Assembly: GCF_003576595.1 (NCBI RefSeq)
Contig: NZ_NQOU01000002.1
Location: forward strand, 124,001 to 188,000
Direction: 5' to 3'
Source: Neopusillimonas maritima
GTDB lineage: Bacteria; Pseudomonadota; Gammaproteobacteria; Burkholderiales; Burkholderiaceae_B
Length of the DNA: 64,000 nucleotides
In this document: piece after piece, positions 1-9,133 of the stretch
Layout: every line of letters starts with the position of its first letter
How positions within the stretch are numbered: position 1 is the stretch's first letter
Translations under genes and position numbers: made by a program
The notes under the pieces: generated by a model
What the model was told of the DNA's origin: nothing
Seen by the model: only the letters and a program-made list of their open reading frames with translations
Databases searched by the model: none

Positions 1-834
1 GCCATCAACTTTTTAAACAAGGTCGGGGCCGATTGCGTTGTCGAACTGGGTGGAGGCTCGACCATTGGACTGGGAAAAGCCATTGCCCTGCGTACCGGGT
101 TGCCACAAATTGCCGTGCCGACAACCTATGCAGGCTCGGAAATGACACCCATTCTTGGACAAACTGAAAATGGCGTCAAAACCACGCAAAAAAAACCCGT
201 GATCCAGCCGGGCACTGTGATTTACGACGTGAATTTAACACTCACCTTGCCACCGGCATTAACCGCCACCAGTGGCCTGAACGCGATGGCACACGCGGTT
301 GAGGCTCTTTATGCGCAAGACCGTAACCCCATCATTTCGCTTGTTGCCGAAGAAGGCATCCGCGCGTTTGCTGAATCACTACCGGCGGTTATTGCCGCCC
401 CAAACGACAAATCCGCGCGCACAAAAGCACAGTACGGGGGCTGGCTATGCGGTATTTGCCTGGGTTCGGCCGGCATGGCACTGCACCACAAGTTGTGTCA
501 TGTGTTGGGCGGGTCGTTCGATTTACCCCACTCGGAAACGCACGCCATTATGTTGCCTCATACTGCGGCCTACAACGAACCAGCCGCCGCTGAGGCCATG
601 GACGCAGTGCGGCGTGCGCTGGGCAACGCGAACGCGGGGCAAGGTTTATGGGAACTGGCTAAATCCATAAATGCACCTTTAGCCTTGAAGGATCTGGGTT
701 TCAAAGAAACCGATATCGAAAAGGCAACCGAGATTGCGCTAAAAAATCCATACTGGAACCCACGCCCTCTGGAGGCGGAAGGCTTGCGCGCCCTGCTTCG
801 TCGGGCATGGGCGGGCGACACACCGCAAGCTTAA
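1..834 (+). CDS. Maleylacetate reductase (iron-containing alcohol dehydrogenase family), 5' truncated by window edge
   Basis: The reading frame is open from base 1, so the gene begins upstream; 277 C-terminal residues are visible out of roughly 350 usual for the family. The segment GGGSTIG near the start is the nucleotide-binding loop, VPTTYAGSEMTPI follows, and the His-rich stretches HHKLCHVLGG and HSETHAIMLPH are the typical metal/active-site region of maleylacetate reductases. Family members reduce maleylacetate to 3-oxoadipate with NAD(P)H at the end of hydroxyquinol/chlorocatechol-type aromatic ring cleavage. No partner ring-cleavage gene is visible because the upstream side is cut. The assignment to maleylacetate reductase rather than a generic Fe-ADH rests on these motifs. 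Confidence 0.88.
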   Translation, partial: AINFLNKVGADCVVELGGGSTIGLGKAIALRTGLPQIAVPTTYAGSEMTPILGQTENGVKTTQKKPVIQPGTVIYDVNLTLTLPPALTATSGLNAMAHAVEALYAQDRNPIISLVAEEGIRAFAESLPAVIAAPNDKSARTKAQYGGWLCGICLGSAGMALHHKLCHVLGGSFDLPHSETHAIMLPHTAAYNEPAAAEAMDAVRRALGNANAGQGLWELAKSINAPLALKDLGFKETDIEKATEIALKNPYWNPRPLEAEGLRALLRRAWAGDTPQA

Positions 835-868
835 GGTATCGCCCATTTAAAGGGCTAAGACGCCAGGC

Positions 869-2332
869 TTATTTCTCCGGGTCTGGTGTTGAGTCAGGCT
901 CAGCCGCCAATAGCGCTAACCGCTCAACCTGATAATCGCCATGATGCGGCTCAATGGGCGGCAAGGTTTTATTGGCTTTGGCCGAAAGCTCGTTAAACCG
1001 GTTTACTTTGCCGTACAAGCCCTGACGCCCGGCCAAAGCCGTTACGGTACGATTGTAATGATTGCTGACTGTGCCCAGCGTATCACCCAACTTCTTCAAG
1101 TTTTCAGCAACAACCGCCACCTGGTTGTAGATCTCACCGGCGCGATCACTTAACTCTTGCGCCTGAGCGCTGCTTCGCGCCACCATCCACAGGTTAGCCA
1201 CGGTCTTCAAAATGGGCATGAGGGTCGTGTGCGACACCATCACCACATTACGCTGGTAACCATAGTTGAACAGATCGCGATTATTCTTCAACGCTTCGAT
1301 ATAAGCCGACTCAATAGGCATGAACATGAGTACAAAACTTGGGCTGCGCATGCCAATGAGGTTCGTATAATCCTTGCGCGACAGGTCATCGATGTGCTGC
1401 TTGACGGCCTTAACGTGGGCTTGCAACGCCGCGCCCTGCTCCGCTTCGGTTTCAGCACTTAAGGCGCGGTCGTAGTCAACCAACGATACCTTGCTGTCGA
1501 TCACCATATGCTTGTCATCGGGCAGCTTAATCACAAAGTCGGGCTGCCGGCTCTGCCCTTCGCCGTCTTTGAACCTGGGCTGAGCCTCGTAGTGGTCGCC
1601 CTTTACCAAACCCGCCAGTTCCAGCGTTTTCTCCAGTTGAATCTCCCCCCAAGTGCCTGTGGTTTTCTTATCCCCCTTCAGCGCCAGCGTTAAATTGTTG
1701 GCCTCGGCGCTCATGCGTAAGCCCACTTCCAACACTTGCTTAATTTCCGTACCCAGCGAAGCGTTGCCTTTAACCGATTCGTCATGCACTTGATTAATAC
1801 GTTGCTGAAAGGCTGAAATTTGTTCACGAAACGGTTTCAACATGGCGTCGAGCGACGACGTACTGGACTGAGTGAACAAGCGTCCTTTCTCCTCAAGCAC
1901 TTTGTTCGCCAGATTCTGAAACTCGGTTTTCAACTGTTCCTTTGATTGCTCGAACGATTGCTTCAGCGTTTCAAAGGCAGCCTGTTTTTCTTCATGTTCG
2001 GCCTGCAAGCGGGTAAGCCGGCGGTCCAGGTCATTCACACGGCTTTGTGCACCGGCCAGCTCAAGGCTTTTATCATTCACGGCATCTCGCGCCTCGTCGA
2101 GCCTTTCACGCAAACTGCGCAACTCGGCCTCATAACCGGCAAGCTGTCGATCAAGCTGCTGAATACGCGACTCGTAGTCGCTAATGCGCGCCTCGTACTG
2201 CGTTCGCGCAAGCTCATTCCGATTGCGGGCTTCGGCCAAACCGCGCCGGCCGTATATCATCGCTGCGCCTCCCCCCATGAGCAGGCCCAGCCCCCACAAG
2301 AGAAGACCAATCCACTCCGGCGACAACGTCAT
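869..2332 (-). CDS. rmuC: DNA recombination protein RmuC
   Basis: A 487-residue protein with one N-terminal membrane helix (about residues 7-27), a long charged coiled coil (about 33-140) rich in Glu/Arg/Gln, and the C-terminal RmuC nuclease-like fold (about 160-450; includes DFVIKLPDDKHMVIDSKVSL). RmuC limits recombination at inverted repeats and is thought to act as a membrane-anchored nuclease. The frame continues upstream of the chosen ATG, but the start at 2332 gives an ATGA overlap with the stop of panB and puts the hydrophobic anchor at the N terminus as in relatives. Translation is probably coupled to panB. Confidence 0.9.
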   Translation of the reverse strand: MTLSPEWIGLLLWGLGLLMGGGAAMIYGRRGLAEARNRNELARTQYEARISDYESRIQQLDRQLAGYEAELRSLRERLDEARDAVNDKSLELAGAQSRVNDLDRRLTRLQAEHEEKQAAFETLKQSFEQSKEQLKTEFQNLANKVLEEKGRLFTQSSTSSLDAMLKPFREQISAFQQRINQVHDESVKGNASLGTEIKQVLEVGLRMSAEANNLTLALKGDKKTTGTWGEIQLEKTLELAGLVKGDHYEAQPRFKDGEGQSRQPDFVIKLPDDKHMVIDSKVSLVDYDRALSAETEAEQGAALQAHVKAVKQHIDDLSRKDYTNLIGMRSPSFVLMFMPIESAYIEALKNNRDLFNYGYQRNVVMVSHTTLMPILKTVANLWMVARSSAQAQELSDRAGEIYNQVAVVAENLKKLGDTLGTVSNHYNRTVTALAGRQGLYGKVNRFNELSAKANKTLPPIEPHHGDYQVERLALLAAEPDSTPDPEK

Positions 2333-3156
2333 GATTTTTTCTTGACTCCAAAACAATGATCGAGCGTTGGGAACTGGCCCTCGCGCACCTCTGCGGCGTA
2401 TTGGGCGGCGGCATGGCGGATAACACCGGCCGCATCGCCAAACGGTTTGGCAAACTTGGGAATGCGATCGCCGCTTAATCCCAGAATATCCTCGGTAACC
2501 AGAATCTGGCCATCGCAATCCGGCGATGCGCCGATACCAATTGTAGGAATTGCCACCGCATCGGTAATGCGACGTGCCAGTTCTTCGGCCACGCCTTCCA
2601 GCACCAATCCAAACGCCCCCGCTTTTTCATGCGCCAGCGCATCCTGAAAGATTCGCTCAGCCGCCTCTTCGGACATCCCTTGGGCCTTAAACCCGCCCAT
2701 GGTGTTCACATACTGCGGCATTAAACCTACGTGCGCCAACACGGGTACCCCACGATCGACCAAAAACCGCGTCGTGGCCGCCAGTGCGCTTCCCCCTTCC
2801 ATTTTTACACCGGCTGCACCACTCACCGCCAAAATATGTGCCGCATTGCGAAACGCCTGCTCCGGCGACTCTTGATAAGAGCCAAACGGCATATCGACCA
2901 AAATGCAGGCACGTTGCGTTGCGCGCACAACAGCCGCAGCATGAGCGGCCATCTGATCGACTGTAATGGCCAGCGTATTGGGCATGGCGTAACCCACCAT
3001 CGCCGTGGAATCGCCAATCAGAATCATGTCCTGACTTTCATCAAGCAAACGCGCAATGGGCGCAATATAGGCTGTTAGGGAAGCAATTTTTTTCTTGCCC
3101 TTGTAACCCATGAGGTCGGGAATACTGATACGTTTTGTTTTGGAATGTACGCTCAC
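2329..3156 (-). CDS. panB: 3-methyl-2-oxobutanoate hydroxymethyltransferase (ketopantoate hydroxymethyltransferase), divergent
   Basis: The 275-residue protein matches PanB, which makes ketopantoate from 2-oxoisovalerate and methylene-tetrahydrofolate in pantothenate synthesis. Expected metal and catalytic residues can be seen: D49 in IGDS, D88 in VDMPFGSYQ, K118/E120 in VKMEGG, and a Glu in LVLEGV. The motif that is usually LTAYDAP reads LTAYIAP here, and GIGAG reads GIGASP, so this is a diverged PanB, possibly a paralogue. No panC or panD is in the window. It is the first gene of a two-gene unit with rmuC and is divergent from the aldo/keto reductase gene. Confidence 0.82.
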   Translation of the reverse strand: MSVHSKTKRISIPDLMGYKGKKKIASLTAYIAPIARLLDESQDMILIGDSTAMVGYAMPNTLAITVDQMAAHAAAVVRATQRACILVDMPFGSYQESPEQAFRNAAHILAVSGAAGVKMEGGSALAATTRFLVDRGVPVLAHVGLMPQYVNTMGGFKAQGMSEEAAERIFQDALAHEKAGAFGLVLEGVAEELARRITDAVAIPTIGIGASPDCDGQILVTEDILGLSGDRIPKFAKPFGDAAGVIRHAAAQYAAEVREGQFPTLDHCFGVKKKS

Positions 3157-3170
3157 AGACAGCTCCTGGT

Positions 3171-3197
3171 TTATGCCGGAATCGAGAACCTTATAAT
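3171..3197 (+). promoter_or_regulatory. Candidate sigma70 promoter for the aldo/keto reductase gene
   Basis: A perfect -10 hexamer TATAAT lies at 3192-3197, 40 bases before the start codon at 3238. The -35 side is weak (TTATGC around 3171-3176). A good ribosome binding site AGGGAG is at 3227-3232. Confidence 0.5.
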
Positions 3198-3237
3198 GAC
3201 CATAAGCTTACCCTGTTTAACACCTTAGGGAGATCGC

Positions 3238-4080
3238 ATGACCGATATTGTAAATAGCGTTACGTTTCACGATGGCCACAAAGCCCCACGTATTGGGTTC
3301 GGCGTTTGGCAAGTAGAGAACAATGAAGCCGTTGACGCCATCAAAACCGCCGTAAAAACCGGCTATCGTCTCATTGACACCGCCGCCATATACGGCAATG
3401 AAGAGGGCGTCGGGCGCGCCATAAAAGAATGCGGCGTCGATCGTAAAGACCTTTTCATTACCACCAAAGTCTGGAATGATCGGCATGGCTTCGATGAAAC
3501 CATGAAAGCATTCGAGGAAAGCATCAATAAACTCGGCCTCGATTATATCGACCTCTACCTTATTCACTGGCCCGCACCTAAAATCGGCTTATACGTTAAG
3601 AGCTGGGAAGCACTGATGCAACTGCGTGAAGAAGGCCGGGTTCGTTCCATTGGGGTTTCAAACTTTAATATTGACCACTTGCAAATGCTGCTCGACGAAA
3701 CAGGCGTACTGCCCGTCGTGAATCAAATTGAATTGAACCCGCGATTCCAGCAGCCTGAGCTACGCGCGTTTCACGCAGAGAACAACATCGTTACCGAGTC
3801 ATGGAGCCCGCTTGGGCACGGCCTGTTGTGGGAAAACCCGATTCTGGCCAAAGTTGCACAAAAACATAAACGTTCGGTTGCGCAAGTCATACTGCGTTGG
3901 CATTTGCAACTGGACTGCATGGTTATTCCAAAATCGGTCACCCCAAAACGTATCGAAGAAAATTTTGAAGTGTTCGACTTCGAGCTGGATGAGCAGGACA
4001 TGAACGACATTGCCACCTTACACGACGACGATGCGCGCCACGGACCCGATCCGGAACGCTTCCGCTTACCTAAGGCGTAA
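3238..4080 (+). CDS. Aldo/keto reductase (2,5-diketo-D-gluconate reductase-like)
   Basis: A 280-residue NADPH-dependent aldo/keto reductase of the TIM-barrel AKR superfamily. The catalytic tetrad is complete: D47 and Y52 in LIDTAAIYGNE, K77 in TTKVW, H110 in LYLIHWP. The C-terminal cofactor segment VIPKSVTPKRIEENFEVFDF is standard. Such enzymes reduce aldehydes, ketones and keto-sugars; the natural substrate cannot be told from sequence. AGGGAG is well placed before the ATG. It is transcribed alone, divergent from panB and convergent with the MFS gene that ends six bases beyond. Confidence 0.92.
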   Translation: MTDIVNSVTFHDGHKAPRIGFGVWQVENNEAVDAIKTAVKTGYRLIDTAAIYGNEEGVGRAIKECGVDRKDLFITTKVWNDRHGFDETMKAFEESINKLGLDYIDLYLIHWPAPKIGLYVKSWEALMQLREEGRVRSIGVSNFNIDHLQMLLDETGVLPVVNQIELNPRFQQPELRAFHAENNIVTESWSPLGHGLLWENPILAKVAQKHKRSVAQVILRWHLQLDCMVIPKSVTPKRIEENFEVFDFELDEQDMNDIATLHDDDARHGPDPERFRLPKA

Positions 4081-4086
4081 ACCAAT

Positions 4087-5559
4087 TTAAGGCGTTATTT
4101 CCTGGGCCATAGCACGTGCCGCCGCTCTTGCGTCGGTTTCGGCTTTGGCCTGAATCACACGCCCAATAATAAAAAACGCCGCCCCGGGTGCAAGCGCGAA
4201 GGCGAACAATAGCGCATACGCGGCCGATTGCGCTCCTTGAACACCTCCGGGGTCAGTAATGCCGGCCGCGTTAACAATCATGCCGGCAATGGTTGAACCC
4301 ATTGCAAGCGCAAACAACTGGACAGTAATAACCGAGCCGGACGCGATACTTTCCTGCCCCGCGGGCGCACTTCTGAATACCTGCGAGAGCAAATGAGGCC
4401 AGGAAATGCCAATGCCAAGGCCCACACCAAACAAAGGCGCCAACATCACCCAAAGCCAATATGTTTGCGTTAAATGCAGCATGGGCATGAGTACCGCCAG
4501 TGCTGCGAGCGAAACGGCAATCGTTGCAGGCCCCGCCCGCAATAACCATTTCGCAGTGGCCGGCCGGCGACCCGAACTAAAAATTGACCCGATCGTCCAG
4601 CCGATAGACATCAGAGCCGTTAAATAACCGGCCGCCAGCGGCTCGTAGCCATGAACCACCTGCAAAAAATAAGGAATGAAAACTTCGACGGTAATGGATA
4701 CGCTGATCAGGGCCACGCAGGCGTAAATGCTACCCATGGCCTGCCGTAAAGAATAAGAACCTTGTGGCAACAGCGGGATATCGGCGTTCATATCGCTACG
4801 CGCGACCAACACCGCAATACCCAACCCCACAAAAACACCCAACGCATTCCAGCCCACATGGGTCGACAAGCTCCCCATTGAAACAACCAGTACCGACAAC
4901 ACCACAAGCGCGATTTTGCCAACGGGCACTCGAATACGTTGGCTGGGCGCATTCGTGCTGCCCGTCGTGGAAGCGTTAATTTGCGTAATCACCAGCCAGG
5001 CCAACCCAAACGCCACCGGCAAAATCGCCCCGTAAGCCCAGCGCCAATTTCCCGACTGAGCAAAAATACCGCCAATTGCGGGCCCGCTAAGCGTGGAAAC
5101 GCCCCACATACTTGATGTCAGCCCCACCGCACGCGGCCAAAGGCGCTCCTCAAACACAACTCGAATCGACGAATAACACAGGCCCAACAACAACCCACCA
5201 CCTGCACCCTGAACCGTACGGCCAACCAGCATCCAAAGCATGCTGGGCGCCAGCGCGCAGGTGGCAGTACCCACTGAAAAGATCGCAATAGCGACCAGGA
5301 AGGCTTTTTTCAAGCCGAATACGTCATTCGCCTTGGCCGATAAGGCCGAGCTCATAATTGAGGCCGCAACGAACAGCGTCATGTTCCACGCGTAATACTC
5401 CAGGCCGCCAATATCACGCACAACGGAAGGCAAAATGGTGACCGCAATGTATACATTAATGGCATGCAATGCCACACCACCAGCCACCGCCAGCGAACGC
5501 AGACCATTGCGTCCCGAAAGCAGTTCGCCCCATGATGCTTGATCAGAAGATCCACTCAT
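4087..5559 (-). CDS. MFS transporter, DHA2 (EmrB/QacA-like) drug:H+ antiporter family
   Basis: A 490-residue, almost wholly hydrophobic protein with about 12-14 membrane helices and the MFS loop signature VGRTVQGAGGG; the length fits the DHA2 group. The start at 5559 (MSGSSDQ) is preferred over a frame-open upstream codon: it has GGGGAG just upstream and overlaps the stop of the preceding gene as ATGA. It is third in a unit with a PmdC-like dehydrogenase and a LOG-family hydrolase, which may mean export of an aromatic or nucleoside-like compound, but nothing in the sequence defines a substrate. Confidence 0.88.
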   Translation of the reverse strand: MSGSSDQASWGELLSGRNGLRSLAVAGGVALHAINVYIAVTILPSVVRDIGGLEYYAWNMTLFVAASIMSSALSAKANDVFGLKKAFLVAIAIFSVGTATCALAPSMLWMLVGRTVQGAGGGLLLGLCYSSIRVVFEERLWPRAVGLTSSMWGVSTLSGPAIGGIFAQSGNWRWAYGAILPVAFGLAWLVITQINASTTGSTNAPSQRIRVPVGKIALVVLSVLVVSMGSLSTHVGWNALGVFVGLGIAVLVARSDMNADIPLLPQGSYSLRQAMGSIYACVALISVSITVEVFIPYFLQVVHGYEPLAAGYLTALMSIGWTIGSIFSSGRRPATAKWLLRAGPATIAVSLAALAVLMPMLHLTQTYWLWVMLAPLFGVGLGIGISWPHLLSQVFRSAPAGQESIASGSVITVQLFALAMGSTIAGMIVNAAGITDPGGVQGAQSAAYALLFAFALAPGAAFFIIGRVIQAKAETDARAAARAMAQEITP

Positions 5560-6443
5560 ACCGGCTCCCCAGGAAAGGGCCGATCGGCACAATTTGCATA
5601 AAACACCTCAAGAAGCGACAAAATTTCTTCCGCCGTTTCCACCACCGTAACCAACTCCCGGTCTGCCTGAGAAATCATGCCCTCTTCCACCATAAAATCA
5701 AAATCAATCAATCGAGACCAATAGTCTCTGCCAACCAGAATAATCGGCATACGCGACATTTTCTCGGTTTGCACCAAAGTTAACGCTTCGAACAATTCAT
5801 CCAGCGTGCCAAAACCGCCTGGAAACGCCACCAGAGCACGCGCACGCAACATGAAGTGCATTTTGCGCAAGGCGAAATAATGAAAATGAAAGCACAGCGT
5901 GGGCGTAATGAACGGATTGGGAACCTGCTCGTGCGGTAAGGTGATGTTCAACCCAATACTTTTTGCTCCCGCATCAAACGCGCCGCGGTTACCTGCCTCC
6001 ATAATGCCGGGCCCACCCCCTGTGACCACCACAAACTGGCAAGGGTTATCTGCCTGAAAACGTTGTGAAATAAGATAGGAAAACCGCCGGGCTTCTTCGT
6101 AGTAGCGTGAGTAGTAAACCTGTCGCTGCGCCTGCTTCAACGCCTGCGTTGCGTCCGGATCATCTGGGTGATGATTCAGAAATTCCGACGCCTGATCGTA
6201 TCTTTTCTTCGCTTCGACCGGCGACAATACGCGCGCACTGCCATAAACCACAATCGTTGACTCAATGTGGTTCTCACGCAAATACGACTCGGGCTTAAGC
6301 AACTCAAGTTGCAACCTGACGGGACGCAAATCTTCATCCCGCATAAATTCGGCGTCGTGATAGGCTAACCGATAGGAAGGGCTTTTAAGAATGGCGCGCA
6401 ACAATTCGGCGCGTTGTTCCGGAGTGAGTGAATCGCTGGTCAT
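5556..6443 (-). CDS. LOG family protein (TIGR00730; nucleoside 5'-monophosphate phosphoribohydrolase-like)
   Basis: A 295-residue Rossmann-fold protein carrying both family hallmarks, GGGPGIMEAGNRGA and PGGFGTLDE. LOG enzymes hydrolyse the N-glycosidic bond of (cytokinin) nucleoside monophosphates and were formerly annotated as lysine decarboxylases. The N-terminal extension of roughly 90 residues before the Rossmann core is typical of a longer proteobacterial subgroup. It overlaps both neighbours by 4 bases (ATGA), so the three genes are translated as one unit. Confidence 0.87.
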   Translation of the reverse strand: MTSDSLTPEQRAELLRAILKSPSYRLAYHDAEFMRDEDLRPVRLQLELLKPESYLRENHIESTIVVYGSARVLSPVEAKKRYDQASEFLNHHPDDPDATQALKQAQRQVYYSRYYEEARRFSYLISQRFQADNPCQFVVVTGGGPGIMEAGNRGAFDAGAKSIGLNITLPHEQVPNPFITPTLCFHFHYFALRKMHFMLRARALVAFPGGFGTLDELFEALTLVQTEKMSRMPIILVGRDYWSRLIDFDFMVEEGMISQADRELVTVVETAEEILSLLEVFYANCADRPFPGEPV

Positions 6444-7384
6444 TTCAAGGTCTTTTCAATACGATCCAAAGTCTCGTAGGCAGGCAATACACGCGCAATA
6501 CTGGAACGCGGCTCGCGGTGTTCCCGAATAGCCGCAAAAAACTCACGGTCTTGTAACTCTATGCCATTCAACGAAACATCAACCCCCGATACATCAATGA
6601 CCTTACCTTCGCCGTCTACCAATTCATCGTAACGTGCGATGTAAGTACCATTGTCGCAAATATAGCGGAAGAAAGAGCCTTGCGGCCCCTGGTTGTTGAA
6701 CGAAAGCGACAGCGTGCAAAGCGCCCCTGATGCCACTTTCAATTGCACCGACATGTCCATGGCAATGCCAAGTGCGGGATGTAAAGGCCCATGCATGCCG
6801 TGCACTTCCTGCGCCACCTCACCGGTTTGATATTGAAACAGATCTACCGTGTGGCAAGCATGGTGCCATAACAGGTGGTCTGTCCAGCTTCGGGGTTGCC
6901 CTTCCGCGTTCACATTGGAGCGCCGGAAAAAATAGGTTTGCACGTCTAATTGCTGCAACGCCAACTCACCCCGCTGAATACGATGATGTATCCACTGGTG
7001 GCTGGGGTTGTAACGGCGCGTGTGCCCGGCCATCGCAACCAGGCCGGTTTCCTGTTGTTTGGCAGCCAAAGCGCGCGCATCGGCCAGGTTATCGGCCATG
7101 GGAATTTCAACTTGAACATGCTTGCCGGCGTGAAGACAGGCCAAAGCCTGAGCGGTGTGCACTTGGGTGGGGCCGCACAAAATCATCGCATCGATTTCGG
7201 GCAGTGCCAGGCAAGCTTCCAGCGACGGCAAGACCGCAGGCACCTTGAACCGGCGTGCAATCGCCTCCAGTCGGGCGGTATCACGGCCACCGGTAATACA
7301 AACCACCTCAACCCCGCTGATATGACTAATTGCTTCTAAATGTTTCAGCCCAAAAGCCCCAATTCCAGCAATACCTACCTTCAT
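6440..7384 (-). CDS. pmdC: 4-carboxy-2-hydroxymuconate-6-semialdehyde dehydrogenase-like (Gfo/Idh/MocA family)
   Basis: A 314-residue Gfo/Idh/MocA oxidoreductase with an N-terminal Rossmann motif GIAGIGAFGLKH. Several stretches match what I know of LigC/PmdC, the NADP-dependent CHMS dehydrogenase of the protocatechuate 4,5-cleavage pathway: QVEIPMADN in place of the usual EKP motif, GHTRRYNPSHQW, DVQTYFFRRSNVN, SWTDHLLWHHACHTVDL and GIAMDMSVQLK. The usual pathway partners (LigAB/PmdAB dioxygenase, lactone hydrolase, aldolase) are absent here; instead it heads a unit with a LOG hydrolase and an MFS exporter. A paralogue acting on a related semialdehyde is possible. Confidence 0.75.
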   Translation of the reverse strand: MKVGIAGIGAFGLKHLEAISHISGVEVVCITGGRDTARLEAIARRFKVPAVLPSLEACLALPEIDAMILCGPTQVHTAQALACLHAGKHVQVEIPMADNLADARALAAKQQETGLVAMAGHTRRYNPSHQWIHHRIQRGELALQQLDVQTYFFRRSNVNAEGQPRSWTDHLLWHHACHTVDLFQYQTGEVAQEVHGMHGPLHPALGIAMDMSVQLKVASGALCTLSLSFNNQGPQGSFFRYICDNGTYIARYDELVDGEGKVIDVSGVDVSLNGIELQDREFFAAIREHREPRSSIARVLPAYETLDRIEKTLK

Positions 7385-7423
7385 TTCCGCCCTTTTAATG
7401 CCACCCCCGGCCCCTAAAATGCC

Positions 7424-7450
7424 TTAAGTTTCCTGAAAGGTTGACGTAAC
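7424..7450 (+). promoter_or_regulatory. Candidate sigma28 (FliA) promoter of the chemoreceptor gene
   Basis: TTAAGTTT at 7424-7431 differs by one base from the enterobacterial sigma28 -35 consensus and is followed after exactly 11 bases by GACGTAAC, which matches only half of the -10 GCCGATAA. The setting, 61 bases upstream of an MCP gene, supports it. A 10-base-spaced CATAGCT duplication lies at 7451-7467. Confidence 0.35.
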
Positions 7451-7510
7451 CATAGCTACACATAGCTGTCAAGCCAATTGTAACCACCCTTTTTCCGAGT
7501 AAGCCTATTC

Positions 7511-9133
7511 ATGATGCACAATCTTAAAATCAGTACCCGTTTGATTATCGGGTTCGTTGTAATGCTGCTGTTCATTGCCATTTTGGCCGGTGTCGGCATC
7601 TGGCGCGTTCAAAGTTCCGATGCCATGGCACAAGACCTTACAGAAGTTCGCCTCGATAACGAACGACTAATAGCAAAATGGAACATGCTGACTGCGTTGA
7701 ACGCCACACGCACGATTGCCAATGCCAAGTTAACCGACCCCGGCACTATTGCGTACTTTCAGGAACAAATGAAAGCAACAAGCGCTGAGATTTCCAAACT
7801 ACAAGCCGAACTGAAAAAATCTATCACGAATCCTGAAGCGCTACGCTTATTCGACGAAGTTCAGGAGCGCCGTTCCGAATATGTCGGAAAACGAGAAGCA
7901 GCCATTCAAGCTCGCAAGGAAGGAAACTTTGCGGTTTCACGCGATTTTTTCGATAATCAACTTGAAAGTTTGCTGGCAAACTACACGCAAAGTATTCAAA
8001 ATCTCCTCGTATTCCAGCAAGGACTCATTAACGAGCGCGCGCAAGACTTAAATCAAGAAAATGAGCTTGCGCTTACCATCATGATCGGTCTGACGGTCGC
8101 CGCGTTGCTTATCGGTGTACTGATGGCTGTCGGCATCACTCGCTCCATTACGCTTCCGCTGCGAAATGCCGTTAACTTCGCCGAAAAAGTCTCATCTCGT
8201 GATCTAACCGGTAATATCTCGGTAAAAGGCAAGAATGAAGTCGCCACCTTGCTGGCCGCCCTGCAGCGCATGAACGCCAATCTGCTCGACGTGGTTCTCG
8301 AGGTTCGCGACGGCGCCGATTCCATTGCAACCGCTTCCACCCAAATTGCGGCGGGCAACACCGATTTATCGTCACGCACAGAGCAGCAGGCAAGCTCGCT
8401 GGCGGAAACAGCCGCAACCATGGAAGAAATTACCACTACAGTAAAACAAAATGCCGACAACGCAAACCAGGCCAACGGTCTGGCCGAATCGGCAGCGAAT
8501 GTGGCCACCCATAGCGGCAAAGTCGTATCCAAAGTTGTTGACACCATGGGCGCGATTAACGAATCGTCCAAGCAAGTGGTGGATATCATCAGCGTGATCG
8601 ACGGTATCGCCTTCCAAACCAACATCCTGGCATTGAACGCGGCTGTCGAAGCGGCACGCGCCGGGGAACAGGGCAAAGGTTTCGCGGTTGTGGCCTCGGA
8701 GGTGCGTTCGCTTGCACAGCGCAGCGCCCAGGCGGCCAAGGAAATCAAAGATCTGATCGACAAATCGGTTTCCATCACCGAGGAAGGCAACCGTCTGGTC
8801 GCCGAAGCCGGCTCAACAATGGAAGAAACCGTTAGCAGCATCAAACGGGTGACCGACATCATGGGTGAAATTACCGCCGCGAGCCAGGAACAAAGTATTG
8901 GTATCGACCAGGTGAACCAGGCCGTTGCGCAAATGGACCAGGTCACGCAACAAAATGCGGCATTGGTTCAGGAGGCCTCAGCGGCATCGGCCAGCCTGCA
9001 GGATCAGGCCGCATCGCTGGCCAATTTGGTTGCCACATTCCGCGTGGAAGCACAAGCCCATAAAGCTGCCACCAAAACAATCGAACAAGACAACGAACCC
9101 TTTAGTCATACCCCAAAACTACTAGGCGCCTGA
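7511..9133 (+). CDS. Methyl-accepting chemotaxis protein (Tar/Tsr-like)
   Basis: A 540-residue chemoreceptor: N-terminal membrane helix (about 11-31), a periplasmic four-helix-bundle ligand domain (about 35-185), second membrane helix (about 190-212), HAMP (about 213-265), and a cytoplasmic signalling helix bundle. The highly conserved hairpin tip reads [20 protein letters not shown]. No C-terminal CheR/CheB-docking pentapeptide (xWxxF) is present; the tail ends KLLGA. ATG at 7514 is an alternative start one codon downstream. The ligand is unknown. A hairpin terminator sits just past the stop. Confidence 0.95.
   Translation: MMHNLKISTRLIIGFVVMLLFIAILAGVGIWRVQSSDAMAQDLTEVRLDNERLIAKWNMLTALNATRTIANAKLTDPGTIAYFQEQMKATSAEISKLQAELKKSITNPEALRLFDEVQERRSEYVGKREAAIQARKEGNFAVSRDFFDNQLESLLANYTQSIQNLLVFQQGLINERAQDLNQENELALTIMIGLTVAALLIGVLMAVGITRSITLPLRNAVNFAEKVSSRDLTGNISVKGKNEVATLLAALQRMNANLLDVVLEVRDGADSIATASTQIAAGNTDLSSRTEQQASSLAETAATMEEITTTVKQNADNANQANGLAESAANVATHSGKVVSKVVDTMGAINESSKQVVDIISVIDGIAFQTNILALNAAVEAARAGEQGKGFAVVASEVRSLAQRSAQAAKEIKDLIDKSVSITEEGNRLVAEAGSTMEETVSSIKRVTDIMGEITAASQEQSIGIDQVNQAVAQMDQVTQQNAALVQEASAASASLQDQAASLANLVATFRVEAQAHKAATKTIEQDNEPFSHTPKLLGA

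Noticed and set aside
841-858. GCCC-GGGC short stem after the maleylacetate reductase gene
   Set aside because: A four-base stem with no T-run is too weak to call a terminator.
2333-2518. N-terminal extension of RmuC by 62 codons
   Set aside because: It would overlap panB deeply and put arginine-rich sequence before the membrane anchor; the ATGA start at 2332 is far better.
7451-7467. CATAGCT direct repeat with 10-base period upstream of the MCP gene
   Set aside because: Only two short copies and no palindrome or link to a known regulator; chance cannot be excluded, so it is only mentioned with the promoter.
8053-8946. Long open frame of about 297 codons antisense to the MCP gene
   Set aside because: It lies wholly inside the chemoreceptor coding region, has no family resemblance or ribosome binding site, and is explained by codon bias of the real gene.
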